64,000 bases of DNA, from NCBI GenBank assembly GCA_900465915.1, contig UBKJ01000004.1, positions 164,216 through 228,215 on the forward strand, written 5' to 3'. Below are positions 48,070 to 58,879 of this stretch, piece by piece; position 1 is the first letter of the stretch, and each line of letters starts with the position of its first letter. The notes beneath the pieces were generated by a model. That model had not been told where the DNA came from. It saw only the letters and a program-made list of their open reading frames with translations, and made no database searches. Position numbers and translations under genes: made by a program. The DNA comes from Hyphomicrobiales bacterium (GTDB lineage: Bacteria > Pseudomonadota > Alphaproteobacteria > Rhizobiales > Rhizobiaceae).

Positions 48070-48090
48070 AATTGCGTTTGAAACGCAATT
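48070..48090. repeat. 21-bp inverted repeat between the RAM-domain gene and ilvD
   Basis: AATTGCGTTT and AAACGCAATT flank a single G in perfect symmetry, followed by TTTCTTTTGCTTTATATC. It may be an operator or, with reduced pairing at the tip, a terminator for the RAM-domain gene. The rest of the 204-base gap before ilvD has short repeats of TTTGC and no clear gene. Confidence 0.5.
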
Positions 48091-48255
48091 TCTTTTGCTT
48101 TATATCAAAACCGTGCTAGATTGCTGGTCTGGAGCCGGCATGCATCGTCCGTGCGGAGCCATGGCGTTTTGCGCTTTGCGGCAATTTGCACTTTGCGCCC
48201 CGGCCGCCATGCTGGCATACCGGCAGACAATCAGGAAATTCCCGAAGGATCGACA

Positions 48256-50091
48256 ATGCCTCCTTATCGTTCGCGTACAACCACCCATGGCCGCAATATG
48301 GCGGGCGCGCGCGGCCTCTGGCGCGCCACCGGCATGAAGGATGAGGATTTCGGCAAGCCCATCATCGCGGTGGTGAACTCCTTCACCCAGTTCGTGCCGG
48401 GCCATGTGCATCTCAAGGACCTCGGCCAGCTCGTGGCGCGCGAGATCGAGCGCGCCGGCGGCGTGGCCAAGGAGTTCAACACCATCGCGGTCGACGACGG
48501 CATCGCCATGGGCCATGACGGCATGCTCTATTCGCTGCCGTCGCGCGAGCTGATCGCCGACTCGGTCGAATACATGGTCAACGCCCATTGCGCCGACGCC
48601 ATGGTCTGCATCTCCAATTGCGACAAGATCACGCCCGGCATGCTGATGGCCTCGCTGCGGCTCAACATCCCGGTCGTGTTCGTGTCGGGCGGCCCGATGG
48701 AGGCCGGCAAGGTGGTCTGGAACGACCAGGTCAAGAAGCTCGACCTGGTCGACGCCATGGTCGCCGCCGCCGACGACAGCTACAGCGACGAGCAGGTCAA
48801 GGCCATCGAGCGCTCCGCCTGCCCGACCTGCGGCTCCTGCTCGGGCATGTTCACCGCCAATTCGATGAACTGCCTGACTGAGGCGCTCGGCCTGTCGCTG
48901 CCCGGCAACGGCTCGACGCTCGCCACCCACGCCGACCGCAAGCGGCTGTTCGTGGAGGCCGGCCATCTCGTCGTCGACCTGGCGCGCCGCTATTACGAGC
49001 AGGGCGACGAAAGCGTGCTGCCGCGCTCCATCGCCACCTTCGAGGCGTTCGAGAACGCCATGACGCTCGACATCGCCATGGGCGGCTCGACCAACACGGT
49101 GCTGCACCTTTTGGCCGCCGCGCAGGAAGCGGAAGTCGACTTCACCATGGACGACATCGACCGCCTGTCGCGCCGCGTGCCGGTGCTGTGCAAGGTCGCG
49201 CCGGCCGTCGCCACCGTCCATATGGAGGACGTGCACCGCGCCGGCGGCATCATGGGCATTCTCGGCGAGCTCGACCGCGCCGGCCTGCTGACCACCAATA
49301 TCCCGACCGTGCATTCGGAGACGATGGGCCAGGCGCTCGACCGCTGGGACGTCAAGCGCACCGACAGCGACATGGTGCATTCCTTCTATTCCGCCGCCCC
49401 CGGCGGCGTGCCGACGCAGGTGGCCTTCAGCCAGGACCGCCGCTTCGACAGCGTCGACACCGACCGCGAGAAGGGCGTGATCCGCTCGAAGGAACACGCG
49501 TTTTCGCAGGACGGCGGACTGGCTGTGCTCTTCGGCAACCTGGCCGAGGACGGCTGCATCGTGAAGACGGCGGGCGTGGACGAGTCGATCCTGAAATTCA
49601 CCGGACCGGCGCGCATTTTCGAAAGCCAGGATTCGGCGGTGCTGGGCATCCTCAACGGCAAGATCCAGCCGGGCGACATCGTGCTGATCCGCTACGAAGG
49701 CCCGCGCGGCGGCCCCGGCATGCAGGAAATGCTCTATCCGACCAGCTACCTCAAGTCGAAGGGCCTCGGAAAGCAGTGCGCGCTGATCACCGACGGCCGC
49801 TTCTCGGGCGGCTCGTCGGGCCTGTCGATCGGCCACGTCTCGCCGGAAGCGGCGGAAGGCGGCGCGATCGGCCTGGTGGAGGAAGGCGACCTGATCGAGA
49901 TCGACATCCCGAACCGCAAGATCCACCTCGCCGTCGACGACGCCACGCTGGCGCATCGCCGCGCCGCGCAGGAGGCGAAGGGCTGGAAGCCGGCCGAGGA
50001 GCGCAAGCGCAAGGTGACCACGGCGCTGAAAGCCTACGCCTCCATGGCCACCAGCGCCGCCAAGGGCGCGGTGCGCAAGCTGCCGGAATAG
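48256..50091 (+). CDS. ilvD: Dihydroxy-acid dehydratase
   Basis: The 611-residue iron-sulfur enzyme converts dihydroxy-acids to 2-keto acids in isoleucine, valine and pantothenate synthesis. Cluster-ligand and active-site regions are visible: [40 protein letters not shown], and [20 protein letters not shown] near residue 515. The N-terminal [20 protein letters not shown] is typical. The frame is open upstream to 48121, but ATG 48256 follows GAAGGATC and matches the family start. A strong terminator follows. Confidence 0.97.
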   Translation: MPPYRSRTTTHGRNMAGARGLWRATGMKDEDFGKPIIAVVNSFTQFVPGHVHLKDLGQLVAREIERAGGVAKEFNTIAVDDGIAMGHDGMLYSLPSRELIADSVEYMVNAHCADAMVCISNCDKITPGMLMASLRLNIPVVFVSGGPMEAGKVVWNDQVKKLDLVDAMVAAADDSYSDEQVKAIERSACPTCGSCSGMFTANSMNCLTEALGLSLPGNGSTLATHADRKRLFVEAGHLVVDLARRYYEQGDESVLPRSIATFEAFENAMTLDIAMGGSTNTVLHLLAAAQEAEVDFTMDDIDRLSRRVPVLCKVAPAVATVHMEDVHRAGGIMGILGELDRAGLLTTNIPTVHSETMGQALDRWDVKRTDSDMVHSFYSAAPGGVPTQVAFSQDRRFDSVDTDREKGVIRSKEHAFSQDGGLAVLFGNLAEDGCIVKTAGVDESILKFTGPARIFESQDSAVLGILNGKIQPGDIVLIRYEGPRGGPGMQEMLYPTSYLKSKGLGKQCALITDGRFSGGSSGLSIGHVSPEAAEGGAIGLVEEGDLIEIDIPNRKIHLAVDDATLAHRRAAQEAKGWKPAEERKRKVTTALKAYASMATSAAKGAVRKLPE

Positions 50092-50110
50092 GCCGCGCGA
50101 CACGCAAAAG

Positions 50111-50138
50111 AAAAGGCGGCCCCTGCGGCCGCCTTTTT
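50111..50138. terminator. Terminator between ilvD and ccmG
   Basis: AAAAGGCGGCC (50111-50121) and GGCCGCCTTTT (50127-50137) form an 11-bp stem around CCTGC, with an A run on the left and a T run on the right. It can serve both convergent transcripts. Confidence 0.9.
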
Positions 50139-50258
50139 CATGCCCGCCGTTCCGCGCTCTTTGCTCATGCAGTCCCCGCCCCGGTTCTGGAACATGATCG
50201 TGCAGTCCTGGGACGCGAAGGCCGGCCGGGGATTTTAGCTGCGAGAGCTGTCAGGCGC

Positions 50259-50837
50259 TCATTTCGCCGCCTTGGCGATGGCCGGCATGAGGTCGCTTTG
50301 CACCGATTCCGGCGTGAACGGGCCGACATGCTTGTAGAGGATGCGGCCGTCCGGGCCGACGAGGAAGGTTTCAGGCACGCCGTAGACGCCCCATTCGATG
50401 CCGGTGGAGCCGCTGCGGTCGGAGCCGACGGCGGCGAAGGGATCGCCGAGGTCGCCGAGGAAGCGGCGGGCGTTTTCGGGCTGGTCCTTGTAATTGAGGC
50501 CGACGAGGCGGATGCGCGGGTCTCGGGCGATCTCCAGCAGCACGGGATGTTCCTCACGGCAGGGAACGCACCAGGAGGCCCAGACGTTGACTAGCGTCAG
50601 CCGACCTTCGAAATCGGCCGATTTCAGCCCCGGCACGGGCGCGCCGTCGCGCAAGAGGCCGTCGACCGGCGGCAGGTCGACATGCGGGGCCGGCTTGCCG
50701 ATCAGCGCCGAGGGGATGGCGGAGGAATCGCGGCCCGACAGCAATTGCGCCGCGAAGATCGCCGCCAGCGCGACGAAGATCGCGAGCGGCAGCAGCGCCA
50801 TCCAGCGGTGCGGCGCGGACGACGCGGCGGCGGTCAT
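50259..50837 (-). CDS. ccmG: Thiol:disulfide interchange protein CcmG (DsbE)
   Basis: The 192-residue membrane-anchored thioredoxin keeps apocytochrome c haem-binding cysteines reduced. It has an N-terminal anchor (LLPLAIFVALAAIFAAQLL). The redox site is WASWCVPCREE, and the acidic pair in the CcmG groove follows the family. The cis-Pro lies in VYGVPETFLVGPDG. The frame is open to 50942, but ATG 50837 overlaps the ccmD stop (ATGA) and fits the family start. It is the last gene of ccmABCDG. Confidence 0.93.
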   Translation of the reverse strand: MTAAASSAPHRWMALLPLAIFVALAAIFAAQLLSGRDSSAIPSALIGKPAPHVDLPPVDGLLRDGAPVPGLKSADFEGRLTLVNVWASWCVPCREEHPVLLEIARDPRIRLVGLNYKDQPENARRFLGDLGDPFAAVGSDRSGSTGIEWGVYGVPETFLVGPDGRILYKHVGPFTPESVQSDLMPAIAKAAK

Positions 50838-50998
50838 CGCGCCGCGCCTTGCGAGCGGCGGCGCACGCCCTGCGCTTCCAGCCGCTTCAATTCGTTCTTC
50901 TGGATGCGCTGGTCGATCAATATCCAGCCCACCGTCAGGCACAGCGCCACGGCGGTGACGCCATAGGCGGCGAGGACGAAGCCGAGATGGTCGCTCAT
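50834..50998 (-). CDS. ccmD: Haem exporter protein CcmD
   Basis: The 54-residue single-span membrane protein (MSDHLGFVLAAYGVTAVALC, then LTVGWILIDQRIQKNELKRL) has the CcmD layout: short periplasmic start, one helix, basic cytoplasmic tail. CcmD helps release holo-CcmE from the CcmABC complex. It overlaps ccmC at its start and ccmG at its stop, so it is coupled on both sides. Confidence 0.92.
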   Translation of the reverse strand: MSDHLGFVLAAYGVTAVALCLTVGWILIDQRIQKNELKRLEAQGVRRRSQGAAR

Positions 50999-51786
50999 GC
51001 CGTCTCTCCCTCCAGCCGGCCGCGGCCGGGGCGCGTCCGGTCGGCCTTGCGCGCGGCGAGCTTCTTCATCGAGGCGACGCGGCGGCGCCAGATCTCGTTG
51101 CGCATCGCCATCATGTGCAGGGTCAGGAACAGGAGCGTGAAGCCGACGGCCATCACCAGAAGCGGCCGCAGCATGGACGGGTCGATGGTGGAGCCGCCCA
51201 TGCGGAACACCGAGGCCGGCTGGTGCAGCGTGTTCCACCAGTCGACCGAGAATTTGATGATCGGGATGTTGATGAAGCCGACCAGCGTCAGCACCGCCAC
51301 GGCGCGGGCGCTTTTGGCCGGGTCGGCGAAGGCGCGGCTGAGCGCGATGATGCCGAGATACATCAGGAACAGCACGAAGACCGAGGTGAGCCGGGCGTCC
51401 CACACCCACCAGGCGCCCCACATCGGCTTGCCCCAGAGCGAGCCGGTGGCGAGCGCCAGCGCCGTGAACACCGCGCCGAGCGGGGCCGCGGCGCGCACCG
51501 AGACGTCGGCCAAAGGATGCCGCCAGACCAGCGTGCCGAGCGAGGACGCGGCCATGATCGAATAGCACATCATCGACAGCCAGGCGAAAGGCACGTGGAT
51601 ATACATGATGCGCACGGTCAGGCCCTGCTGGTAGTCGTCGGGCGAGCGCAGCACCATGTAGAGCCCCGCGGCCAGCACCAGCGCCGACGACAGGCCGAGC
51701 CAGGGCAGCGCCCTGCCCGCGAAGGCGAGAAAGCGCGTCGGATTGGCCAGGTCGAGCCAGCTTGCCGGTTTGTCCGTCATGGTCAT
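50995..51786 (-). CDS. ccmC: Haem exporter protein CcmC
   Basis: The 263-residue membrane protein loads haem onto CcmE. The tryptophan-rich haem-handling motif reads WGKPMWGAWWVWDARLTSV, and conserved His residues flank it (IMYIHVPFAW and DWWNTLHQPAS). Six hydrophobic segments are seen. Two ATGs (51786 and 51780) are possible. It is followed by ccmD with a 4-base overlap. Confidence 0.95.
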   Translation of the reverse strand: MTMTDKPASWLDLANPTRFLAFAGRALPWLGLSSALVLAAGLYMVLRSPDDYQQGLTVRIMYIHVPFAWLSMMCYSIMAASSLGTLVWRHPLADVSVRAAAPLGAVFTALALATGSLWGKPMWGAWWVWDARLTSVFVLFLMYLGIIALSRAFADPAKSARAVAVLTLVGFINIPIIKFSVDWWNTLHQPASVFRMGGSTIDPSMLRPLLVMAVGFTLLFLTLHMMAMRNEIWRRRVASMKKLAARKADRTRPGRGRLEGETA

Positions 51787-51863
51787 GCGCCTATATGTAT
51801 CATCCCGCCGGCGCCGCGCAATTGACTGCGATCAACTGCGGCAATCCGCCGGGCGAAATCATG

Positions 51864-52529
51864 CTAGTCCGCCGCCGCTTTCAGCGCCGCGCCGGCGGCG
51901 ACCGGGCCGAGCACGGCGAAGAACAGGGTCAGGGCGGCGAGGATGAGGAAGGGCGCGAGGAAGGGCGCGTTCTCCACCGTCGCGCCGTAGGACGCCGAGA
52001 CGCCGAAGATCAACACCGGAATGGTGAGCGGCAGCACGATCACCGAGACGAGCAGGCCGCCGCGCGGCAGCGCCACGGCCAGCGCCGCCCCCACCGCGCC
52101 GATGAAGGCGATGGCCGGCGTGCCGACGAGAAGCGTCAGCGCCGTGGCCCCGATGGCCGGCGCGTCCATGTTCATGAACAGGCCCAGCACGGGGGCGGCC
52201 ACGACCAGCGGCAGCACGCTCGCCGCCCAATGGGCGAGGCATTTCACCAGCACCGTCAGCGACAGCATGTGGCGGTCGGCGGCGGTCAGCAGGAGGTCGA
52301 GCGAGCCGTCGTCGCGGTCGGCCTGGAACAGCCGGTCGAGGCCGAGCAACGTGGCCAGAAGCGCGCCGATCCACAGCATGGCCGGGCCGATGCGCGCCAG
52401 CAGATTGAGGTCCGGCCCGACGCCGAAGGGGGTGACCGCGATCACGGCGAGGAAGAACAGGATGCCGACCAGCGCGCCGCCGCCGGCGCGAAGGCCGAGG
52501 CGCAGGTCGCGCCGGAACAGCGCCAGCAT
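51864..52529 (-). CDS. ccmB: Haem exporter protein CcmB
   Basis: The 221-residue permease subunit of the CcmAB ABC complex has six hydrophobic segments. It starts MLALFRRDLRLGLRAGGGAL and carries the family pattern LDRLFQADRDDGSLDLLLTA. Its ATG shares one base with the ccmA stop (TGATG). It lies 77 bases from ccmC, which is consistent with a single operon. Confidence 0.93.
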   Translation of the reverse strand: MLALFRRDLRLGLRAGGGALVGILFFLAVIAVTPFGVGPDLNLLARIGPAMLWIGALLATLLGLDRLFQADRDDGSLDLLLTAADRHMLSLTVLVKCLAHWAASVLPLVVAAPVLGLFMNMDAPAIGATALTLLVGTPAIAFIGAVGAALAVALPRGGLLVSVIVLPLTIPVLIFGVSASYGATVENAPFLAPFLILAALTLFFAVLGPVAAGAALKAAAD

Positions 52530-53146
52530 CAGAAAGCCTCGAGCGAATAGGCGTCCATGTCGAGCGTCTTCCCATCGTCGAGCCCGAGCGGGATATGGGT
52601 GGCGGCGACGACCATGCCGCCCTCGCCGATATGAGCGCGCATCAGGCCGGCGAAGCGCGCCTCCGACGCCTTGTCGAGCCCGGCCGTCGGCTCGTCGACG
52701 ATCCAGAGCGGGCGGTGGCTGACCAGGAGCTTGGCGATGGAGACGCGCCGCCGCTGGCCGGTGGAGAGATAGCCGAAGGGGATGTGGTCGACGCCGGGCA
52801 GGTCCACCGCCTCCAGCGCCGCGTCGACGTCGAGCCGCGCCGCGCCGTTGAAATCGCGCCAGAAGGCGAGGTTCTCGCGCACGCTGAGGCCCGGCTTCAT
52901 GGCGTTCTGGTGGCCGAGATAGTGGCTGGCGGCGGCGACCGGCAAAGCCGCGCCGCGCTCGGTCAGGGTGACCCGGCCCGATTCGGGCGCGAGCAGGCCG
53001 GCGACGATTCGCAGCAGCGTCGATTTGCCGGAGCCGTTCGGCCCCGTCACCACCAGCGCCTCGCCGGCCGAAAGCGCGAAGGAGAGGCCGGCGAAGACCG
53101 TCTCGCCGCCGCGTTCGCCCGCCAGATTTTCGGCCTCGAGCCGCAT
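52529..53146 (-). CDS. ccmA: Haem exporter ATP-binding protein CcmA
   Basis: The 205-residue ATPase of the CcmAB complex drives release of haem-loaded CcmE. Walker A is GPNGSGKST, the signature region is YLSTGQRRRVSIAKLL (TGQ in place of SGGQ, as in CcmA), Walker B is LWIVDEPTAGLD, and the switch His is in AATHIPLG. It begins with MRLEAENLAG after GGGGAGAG. It is the first gene of the operon ccmABCDG and is divergent from acnA. CcmE, CcmF and CcmH are not in this window. Confidence 0.94.
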   Translation of the reverse strand: MRLEAENLAGERGGETVFAGLSFALSAGEALVVTGPNGSGKSTLLRIVAGLLAPESGRVTLTERGAALPVAAASHYLGHQNAMKPGLSVRENLAFWRDFNGAARLDVDAALEAVDLPGVDHIPFGYLSTGQRRRVSIAKLLVSHRPLWIVDEPTAGLDKASEARFAGLMRAHIGEGGMVVAATHIPLGLDDGKTLDMDAYSLEAF

Positions 53147-53381
53147 GATCTCTCCCCTGGCCCGCCGATCCCCGGACGCGGCGCGGGCCATCGCAACATT
53201 TCGCCGCAACCGCCGCGATTCCCAACATTCCGTCTGGAATCGTTTTAGAAAACTCTTTATATGAGAGCTACCATGCCAGCGGTCGGCGTGGAAACCATTT
53301 TTGGCCGATCTCAACCTGCCGCCCGAAGGGGACGCAGGCTCCGGGACGGACAGCGGAAATGACTGCACCCGCACCTTGGCG
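53147..53381. other. Divergent ccmA-acnA upstream region
   Basis: This part of the 300-base gap has no gene. It must contain the promoters of both ccmA and acnA. An AT-rich patch at 53241-53265 includes TTTAGAA (53244-53250) and TTTATATG, a reasonable place for the acnA promoter. If so, the acnA transcript has a leader of roughly 180 bases ending in the structured element described separately. ATTCC-GTCT-GGAAT at about 53227-53240 is a small dyad next to it. Confidence 0.4.
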
Positions 53382-53446
53382 CGTCCTTGAAACGCAGCAG
53401 AGGCGTTCGTCCTGGTTTTCCGGCCAGCAGCATAAGGACGAACGCA

Positions 53447-53449
<3 letters not shown>
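53382..53449 (+). promoter_or_regulatory. acnA leader hairpin that sequesters the ribosome-binding site
   Basis: GCGTTCGTCCT (53403-53413) is perfectly complementary to AGGACGAACGC (53435-53445) across a 21-base loop. The right arm contains the acnA Shine-Dalgarno AAGGA and ends one base before the GTG start. A competing stem, AACGC (53391-53395) with GCGTT (53403-53407), would break the left arm. A second anti-Shine-Dalgarno copy, CGTCCTT, lies at 53382-53388. This is the layout of a two-state translational switch. What would flip it (a ligand, protein, small RNA or temperature) is not visible. Confidence 0.55.
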
Positions 53450-56134
<2,685 letters not shown>

Positions 56135-56157
56135 AAGCCGGCCCCTCACAGTTGGGA

Positions 56158-56187
56158 AAGCCGCCGGAGCGATCCGGCGGCTTTTTT
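56158..56187 (+). terminator. Intrinsic terminator after acnA
   Basis: AAGCCGCCGGA (56158-56168), a GCGA loop and TCCGGCGGCTT (56173-56183) are followed by a T run to 56187, 24 bases after the acnA stop. Confidence 0.92.
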
Positions 56188-56277
56188 ATCGCGCGCTCTC
56201 ACCGCAACGTGAATTCCTATTGATCCCGACAGTTCCTAACAATAGATGTCGATAACAACTATTCCGGGATAAGCGCG

Positions 56278-57123
56278 TTGCACCCCAAAGGCCCCTTTCT
56301 TGGGACGTTTCCCTGGCTCTCCGCCCAGCCCGCCATCGGCTGGCGCCTGTGCGCCGTGGCGGGGCTGACCTGCTCGGGGCTGATAAGCTTCAACGGCGCG
56401 GCGTGCTCGCAGCAGGCGGGGTCCCAGCAGACGGGGTCGCAACAACCCGGCAAGGTCTCGGTGCTGGAGCTCTACACCAGCCAGGGCTGCAAGTCCTGCC
56501 CGCCGGCGGACGACAATTTCGCCCGCTACGCCGACGACCCGCATGTGCTGGCGCTTTCGTTCCACGTCAATTACTGGGACTATATGGGCTGGCGCGACAC
56601 GCTGGCCACGCAGGACAACGTCGACCGGCAGAACGCCTATCGCAACGCCTTCAAGGCCAAGATGGTCTATACGCCGCAGGCGGTGATCGACGGCAGGGTC
56701 GAGGTCAACGGCCGCGACGCCGACCTGTTGCAGAAGACGGTGGCGGCGGGCGGAATGACGGTGCCGGTGTCGATCCGGCGCATGGCCGACGGGCGGCGGC
56801 TGTCGATCGAGATCGGGGCCGGCGAGAAGCCGAAGGACCCGGTGCATGTGACCGTGCTCTATTTCCGCGATTCCGTCACCGTGCCGATCACCCGCGGCGA
56901 GATCGCCGGCAAGACCGTCACCTATCGCAACGCCGTCAGCGACATCGACACGATCGGCATGTGGGACGGCAAGGCGCTGCAGATCGACCTGCCGGCCTCG
57001 CAGATCGAGCGCTACAACGCCTCCGGCTGCGCCGTGCTGCTGCAGACCAGCCACAACGCCGGCCATGCGCTCGGCCCGATCCTGGGCGCGGCGGTCTACA
57101 AGCAGACGCCGGCGAGGCTCTAG
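56278..57123 (+). CDS. DUF1223 domain-containing thioredoxin-like protein
   Basis: The product (up to 281 residues) carries the DUF1223 domain. LELYTSQGCKSCPPADDNF contains a CxxC motif as in thioredoxin-fold proteins, and LALSFHVNYWDYMGWRDTLA and YTPQAVIDGRVEVNGRD follow. An N-terminal hydrophobic stretch with Cys-rich FNGAACSQQ suggests export, possibly as a lipoprotein, followed by a repeated GSQQ linker. The start is uncertain: the frame opens with TTG at 56278 and no in-frame ATG precedes the hydrophobic region; GTG 56356 is an alternative. Function is unknown, perhaps a periplasmic thiol protein. Confidence 0.85.
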   Translation: MHPKGPFLGTFPWLSAQPAIGWRLCAVAGLTCSGLISFNGAACSQQAGSQQTGSQQPGKVSVLELYTSQGCKSCPPADDNFARYADDPHVLALSFHVNYWDYMGWRDTLATQDNVDRQNAYRNAFKAKMVYTPQAVIDGRVEVNGRDADLLQKTVAAGGMTVPVSIRRMADGRRLSIEIGAGEKPKDPVHVTVLYFRDSVTVPITRGEIAGKTVTYRNAVSDIDTIGMWDGKALQIDLPASQIERYNASGCAVLLQTSHNAGHALGPILGAAVYKQTPARL

Positions 57124-57204
57124 GCGTCCTGCGGCCATCCGTCATCGCACGAACGCGGCGAACGAGACAGAGCGATTTTTCAGGGATTTTTTCGGGGGAA
57201 AGTT

Positions 57205-57264
57205 GGTTCGGTCCAGGCAGTCCTTGGGCGGGGGGCTTGGGGTTGGACTGGCCTGAACCGAACC
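57205..57264. repeat. Long imperfect hairpin between the DUF1223 and DUF2794 genes
   Basis: GGTTCGGT (57205-57212) pairs with ACCGAACC (57257-57264), CAGGC (57214-57218) with GCCTG (57251-57255) and AGTCC (57219-57223) with GGACT (57245-57249). The loop is 21 bases, G-rich. The surrounding 369-base gap (57124-57492) has no gene that I can support and no T tract follows the stem. It could be a structured leader, a small RNA or a repeat element. Confidence 0.45.
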
Positions 57265-57492
57265 GTCTCAGGCAACGATCGGATGGTGGCCTCACAATCG
57301 GGCCGCAATGCGAACCGGACAAGGCGAAAATGTGACCCGCGATCACCAAGCCGCGCAGCCCGTATTATTTTGTGAACATCTAATGGAGGGGCTTCGGAAG
57401 CGATCGCCGCCGAGACGGCGCTTGAAATTCCTTCACAAAAGCATCACCCTTCCTTCATGCGCCGAAGCGCCCGCGAAGCGGAAAGGAAGCAC

Positions 57493-57870
57493 ATGGACAT
57501 CACCAGCGCCGCGAACGAGGATTCGCCGCCCGCCAAGGTCGTCCCGCTCGACCGTCCCAGGCCAGTCCCGCCCGCCGTCAGTTTCGACCGGCACGAACTG
57601 GGGAAGATACTCAACATCTACGGGCGCATGGTCGCCGCCGGCCTGTGGCGCGACTACGCCATCGACCATCTGGCCGACCGGGCGGTGTTCTCCATCTTCC
57701 GCCGCGCCAGCGAGGTCCCGATCTTCCGCATCGAGAAGAACCCGAAGCTCACCCAGAAACAGGGGGCCTATTCGGTGATCGCCGCCACCGGCCTCATCAT
57801 GAAGCGCGGCCACGAGCTGGAGCGCGTGCTGCGCGTGTTCGACAAGAGCCTGAAGCTCGTCGCCGACTGA
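57493..57870 (+). CDS. DUF2794 domain-containing protein
   Basis: The 125-residue protein matches the alphaproteobacterial DUF2794 family. VSFDRHELGKILNIYGRMVA, GLWRDYAIDHLADRAVFSIF and RIEKNPKLTQKQGAYSVI are all family-typical. An N-terminal Pro-rich segment of about 35 residues precedes the domain. ATG 57493 has AAAGGAAG upstream; the frame is open 12 codons further. Function is unknown. A bidirectional terminator follows. Confidence 0.88.
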   Translation: MDITSAANEDSPPAKVVPLDRPRPVPPAVSFDRHELGKILNIYGRMVAAGLWRDYAIDHLADRAVFSIFRRASEVPIFRIEKNPKLTQKQGAYSVIAATGLIMKRGHELERVLRVFDKSLKLVAD

Positions 57871-57878
57871 ACGAACGA

Positions 57879-57904
57879 AAAGGGCGGCGTTTCCGCCGCC
57901 CTTT
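57879..57904. terminator. Bidirectional terminator between DUF2794 and the Bax inhibitor gene
   Basis: AAAGGGCGGCG (57879-57889) and CGCCGCCCTTT (57894-57904) form an 11-bp stem with a TTTC loop, with A and T tracts at either side, between two convergent genes. Confidence 0.85.
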
Positions 57905-57926
57905 CGCAAAATCCCGTTCCAAGCCG

Positions 57927-58661
57927 TCAGTTGCGGTTGTTGCCCATAAACTGGAGCAGGAACATGAACATGTTGATGAAGTCGAGATAGAGACGCAGCG
58001 CGCCCATCACCACCTTGCGGCCATGCGCGTCGGAGCTGTCGCCCTCGTAGTACATTTCCTTGATCGACTGCGTGTCCCAGGCGGTGAGGCCGGCGAAGAT
58101 CAGCACGCCCATCACCGACACGGCGAATTGCAGCGCCGTCGAGCCGAGGAAGATGTTGACCACCGAGGCGATGATGAGGCCGAACAAGCCCATCATCAGG
58201 AACGAGCCCATCGCCGACAGGTCGCGCTTGGTGGTGTAGCCGTAGAGCGACAGCGCGCCGAAGGCGGCGGCGGTGACGAAGAACGTCCGCACGATGCTCT
58301 GGCCGGTGAAGACGATGAAGATCGACGACAGCGACAGGCCGACCAGCGCCGCATAGACCCAGAAGGTCATCTGGGCCGCGGAGGCGGACATGGTCTGGAT
58401 GCGGAAGCTCAGGAAGAACACCATCGCCACCGGCGCCAGCATCACCACCCAGCGCAGCGGGCTCATGAAAAGCAATTGCTGGAACGCCGGGTTGGACATC
58501 GCCAGCAGGGCGGTGCCGTAGGCGGCCACGCCCGTGATCGCGAGGCCGATGGCCATCATGTTGTAGACGCCCAGCATGTAACTGCGCAGGCCCTGATCGA
58601 GGCCGGCGTCGACGCGCGCGCCGACCGGCCTTTGCGCCTGAATGTTGCGATAGTCAGCCAT
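57927..58661 (-). CDS. Bax inhibitor-1/YccA (YbhL) family membrane protein
   Basis: The 244-residue protein has seven hydrophobic segments and the BI-1 family landmarks: LRSYMLGVYNMMAIGLAITG near residue 25, ALSLYGYTTKRDLSAMGSFL near 135, and LTAWDTQSIKEMYYEGD near 195, with the acidic residues that form the pH-sensitive calcium-leak gate in this family. It ends ALRLYLDFINMFMFLLQFMG, also typical. The gene has a GC-rich structured leader, consistent with the known ybhL leader of alphaproteobacteria. Confidence 0.93.
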   Translation of the reverse strand: MADYRNIQAQRPVGARVDAGLDQGLRSYMLGVYNMMAIGLAITGVAAYGTALLAMSNPAFQQLLFMSPLRWVVMLAPVAMVFFLSFRIQTMSASAAQMTFWVYAALVGLSLSSIFIVFTGQSIVRTFFVTAAAFGALSLYGYTTKRDLSAMGSFLMMGLFGLIIASVVNIFLGSTALQFAVSVMGVLIFAGLTAWDTQSIKEMYYEGDSSDAHGRKVVMGALRLYLDFINMFMFLLQFMGNNRN

Positions 58662-58694
58662 GACTCAAAAATCCTCTTGCCTTGTCCCGTCCGG

Positions 58695-58745
58695 TGTCGG
58701 GGCGCTTTTCGAGCGCCGCCAGGCGCCGCTGGCGGGAACCCCAGC
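58695..58745 (-). ncRNA. Candidate ybhL-type leader RNA
   Basis: In the 5' leader of the Bax inhibitor gene, the minus-strand RNA can fold into a closed multi-branch structure. GGGG (58739-58742) pairs with CCCC (58699-58702). One branch pairs CCGCCAG with CTGGCGG (58716-58722 and 58729-58735) and the other pairs GGCGCT with AGCGCC (58701-58717). A structured ybhL leader upstream of BI-1 genes is established for alphaproteobacteria; I cannot check this sequence against its covariance model, and the leader's ligand is unknown. Confidence 0.45.
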
Positions 58746-58879
58746 ATGCCTGCGTGACATTATGGGGATTGGAATCCTCTCCGACAAGTACCGGCTGTAA
58801 AAAAGTGTGATCGGGCGCAGGCGGGCGCGGCGGGATTCTCCTTTTGGGTCAACGGCTTGGCGCGCGGATTACAAATCGG

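Noticed and set aside
48140..48255. An attenuator leader peptide in front of ilvD
   Set aside because: A frame from the ATG at 48140 overlaps ilvD and is not enriched in Ile, Val or Leu codons, and no terminator/antiterminator pair is visible. The TTTGC repeats are noted only.
53244..53260. An Irr-type iron control element (ICE) in the acnA promoter region
   Set aside because: Only the half TTTAGAA fits; the expected inverted half is not present at the right spacing, so I do not claim an Irr site, although acnA is iron-linked in some Rhizobiales.
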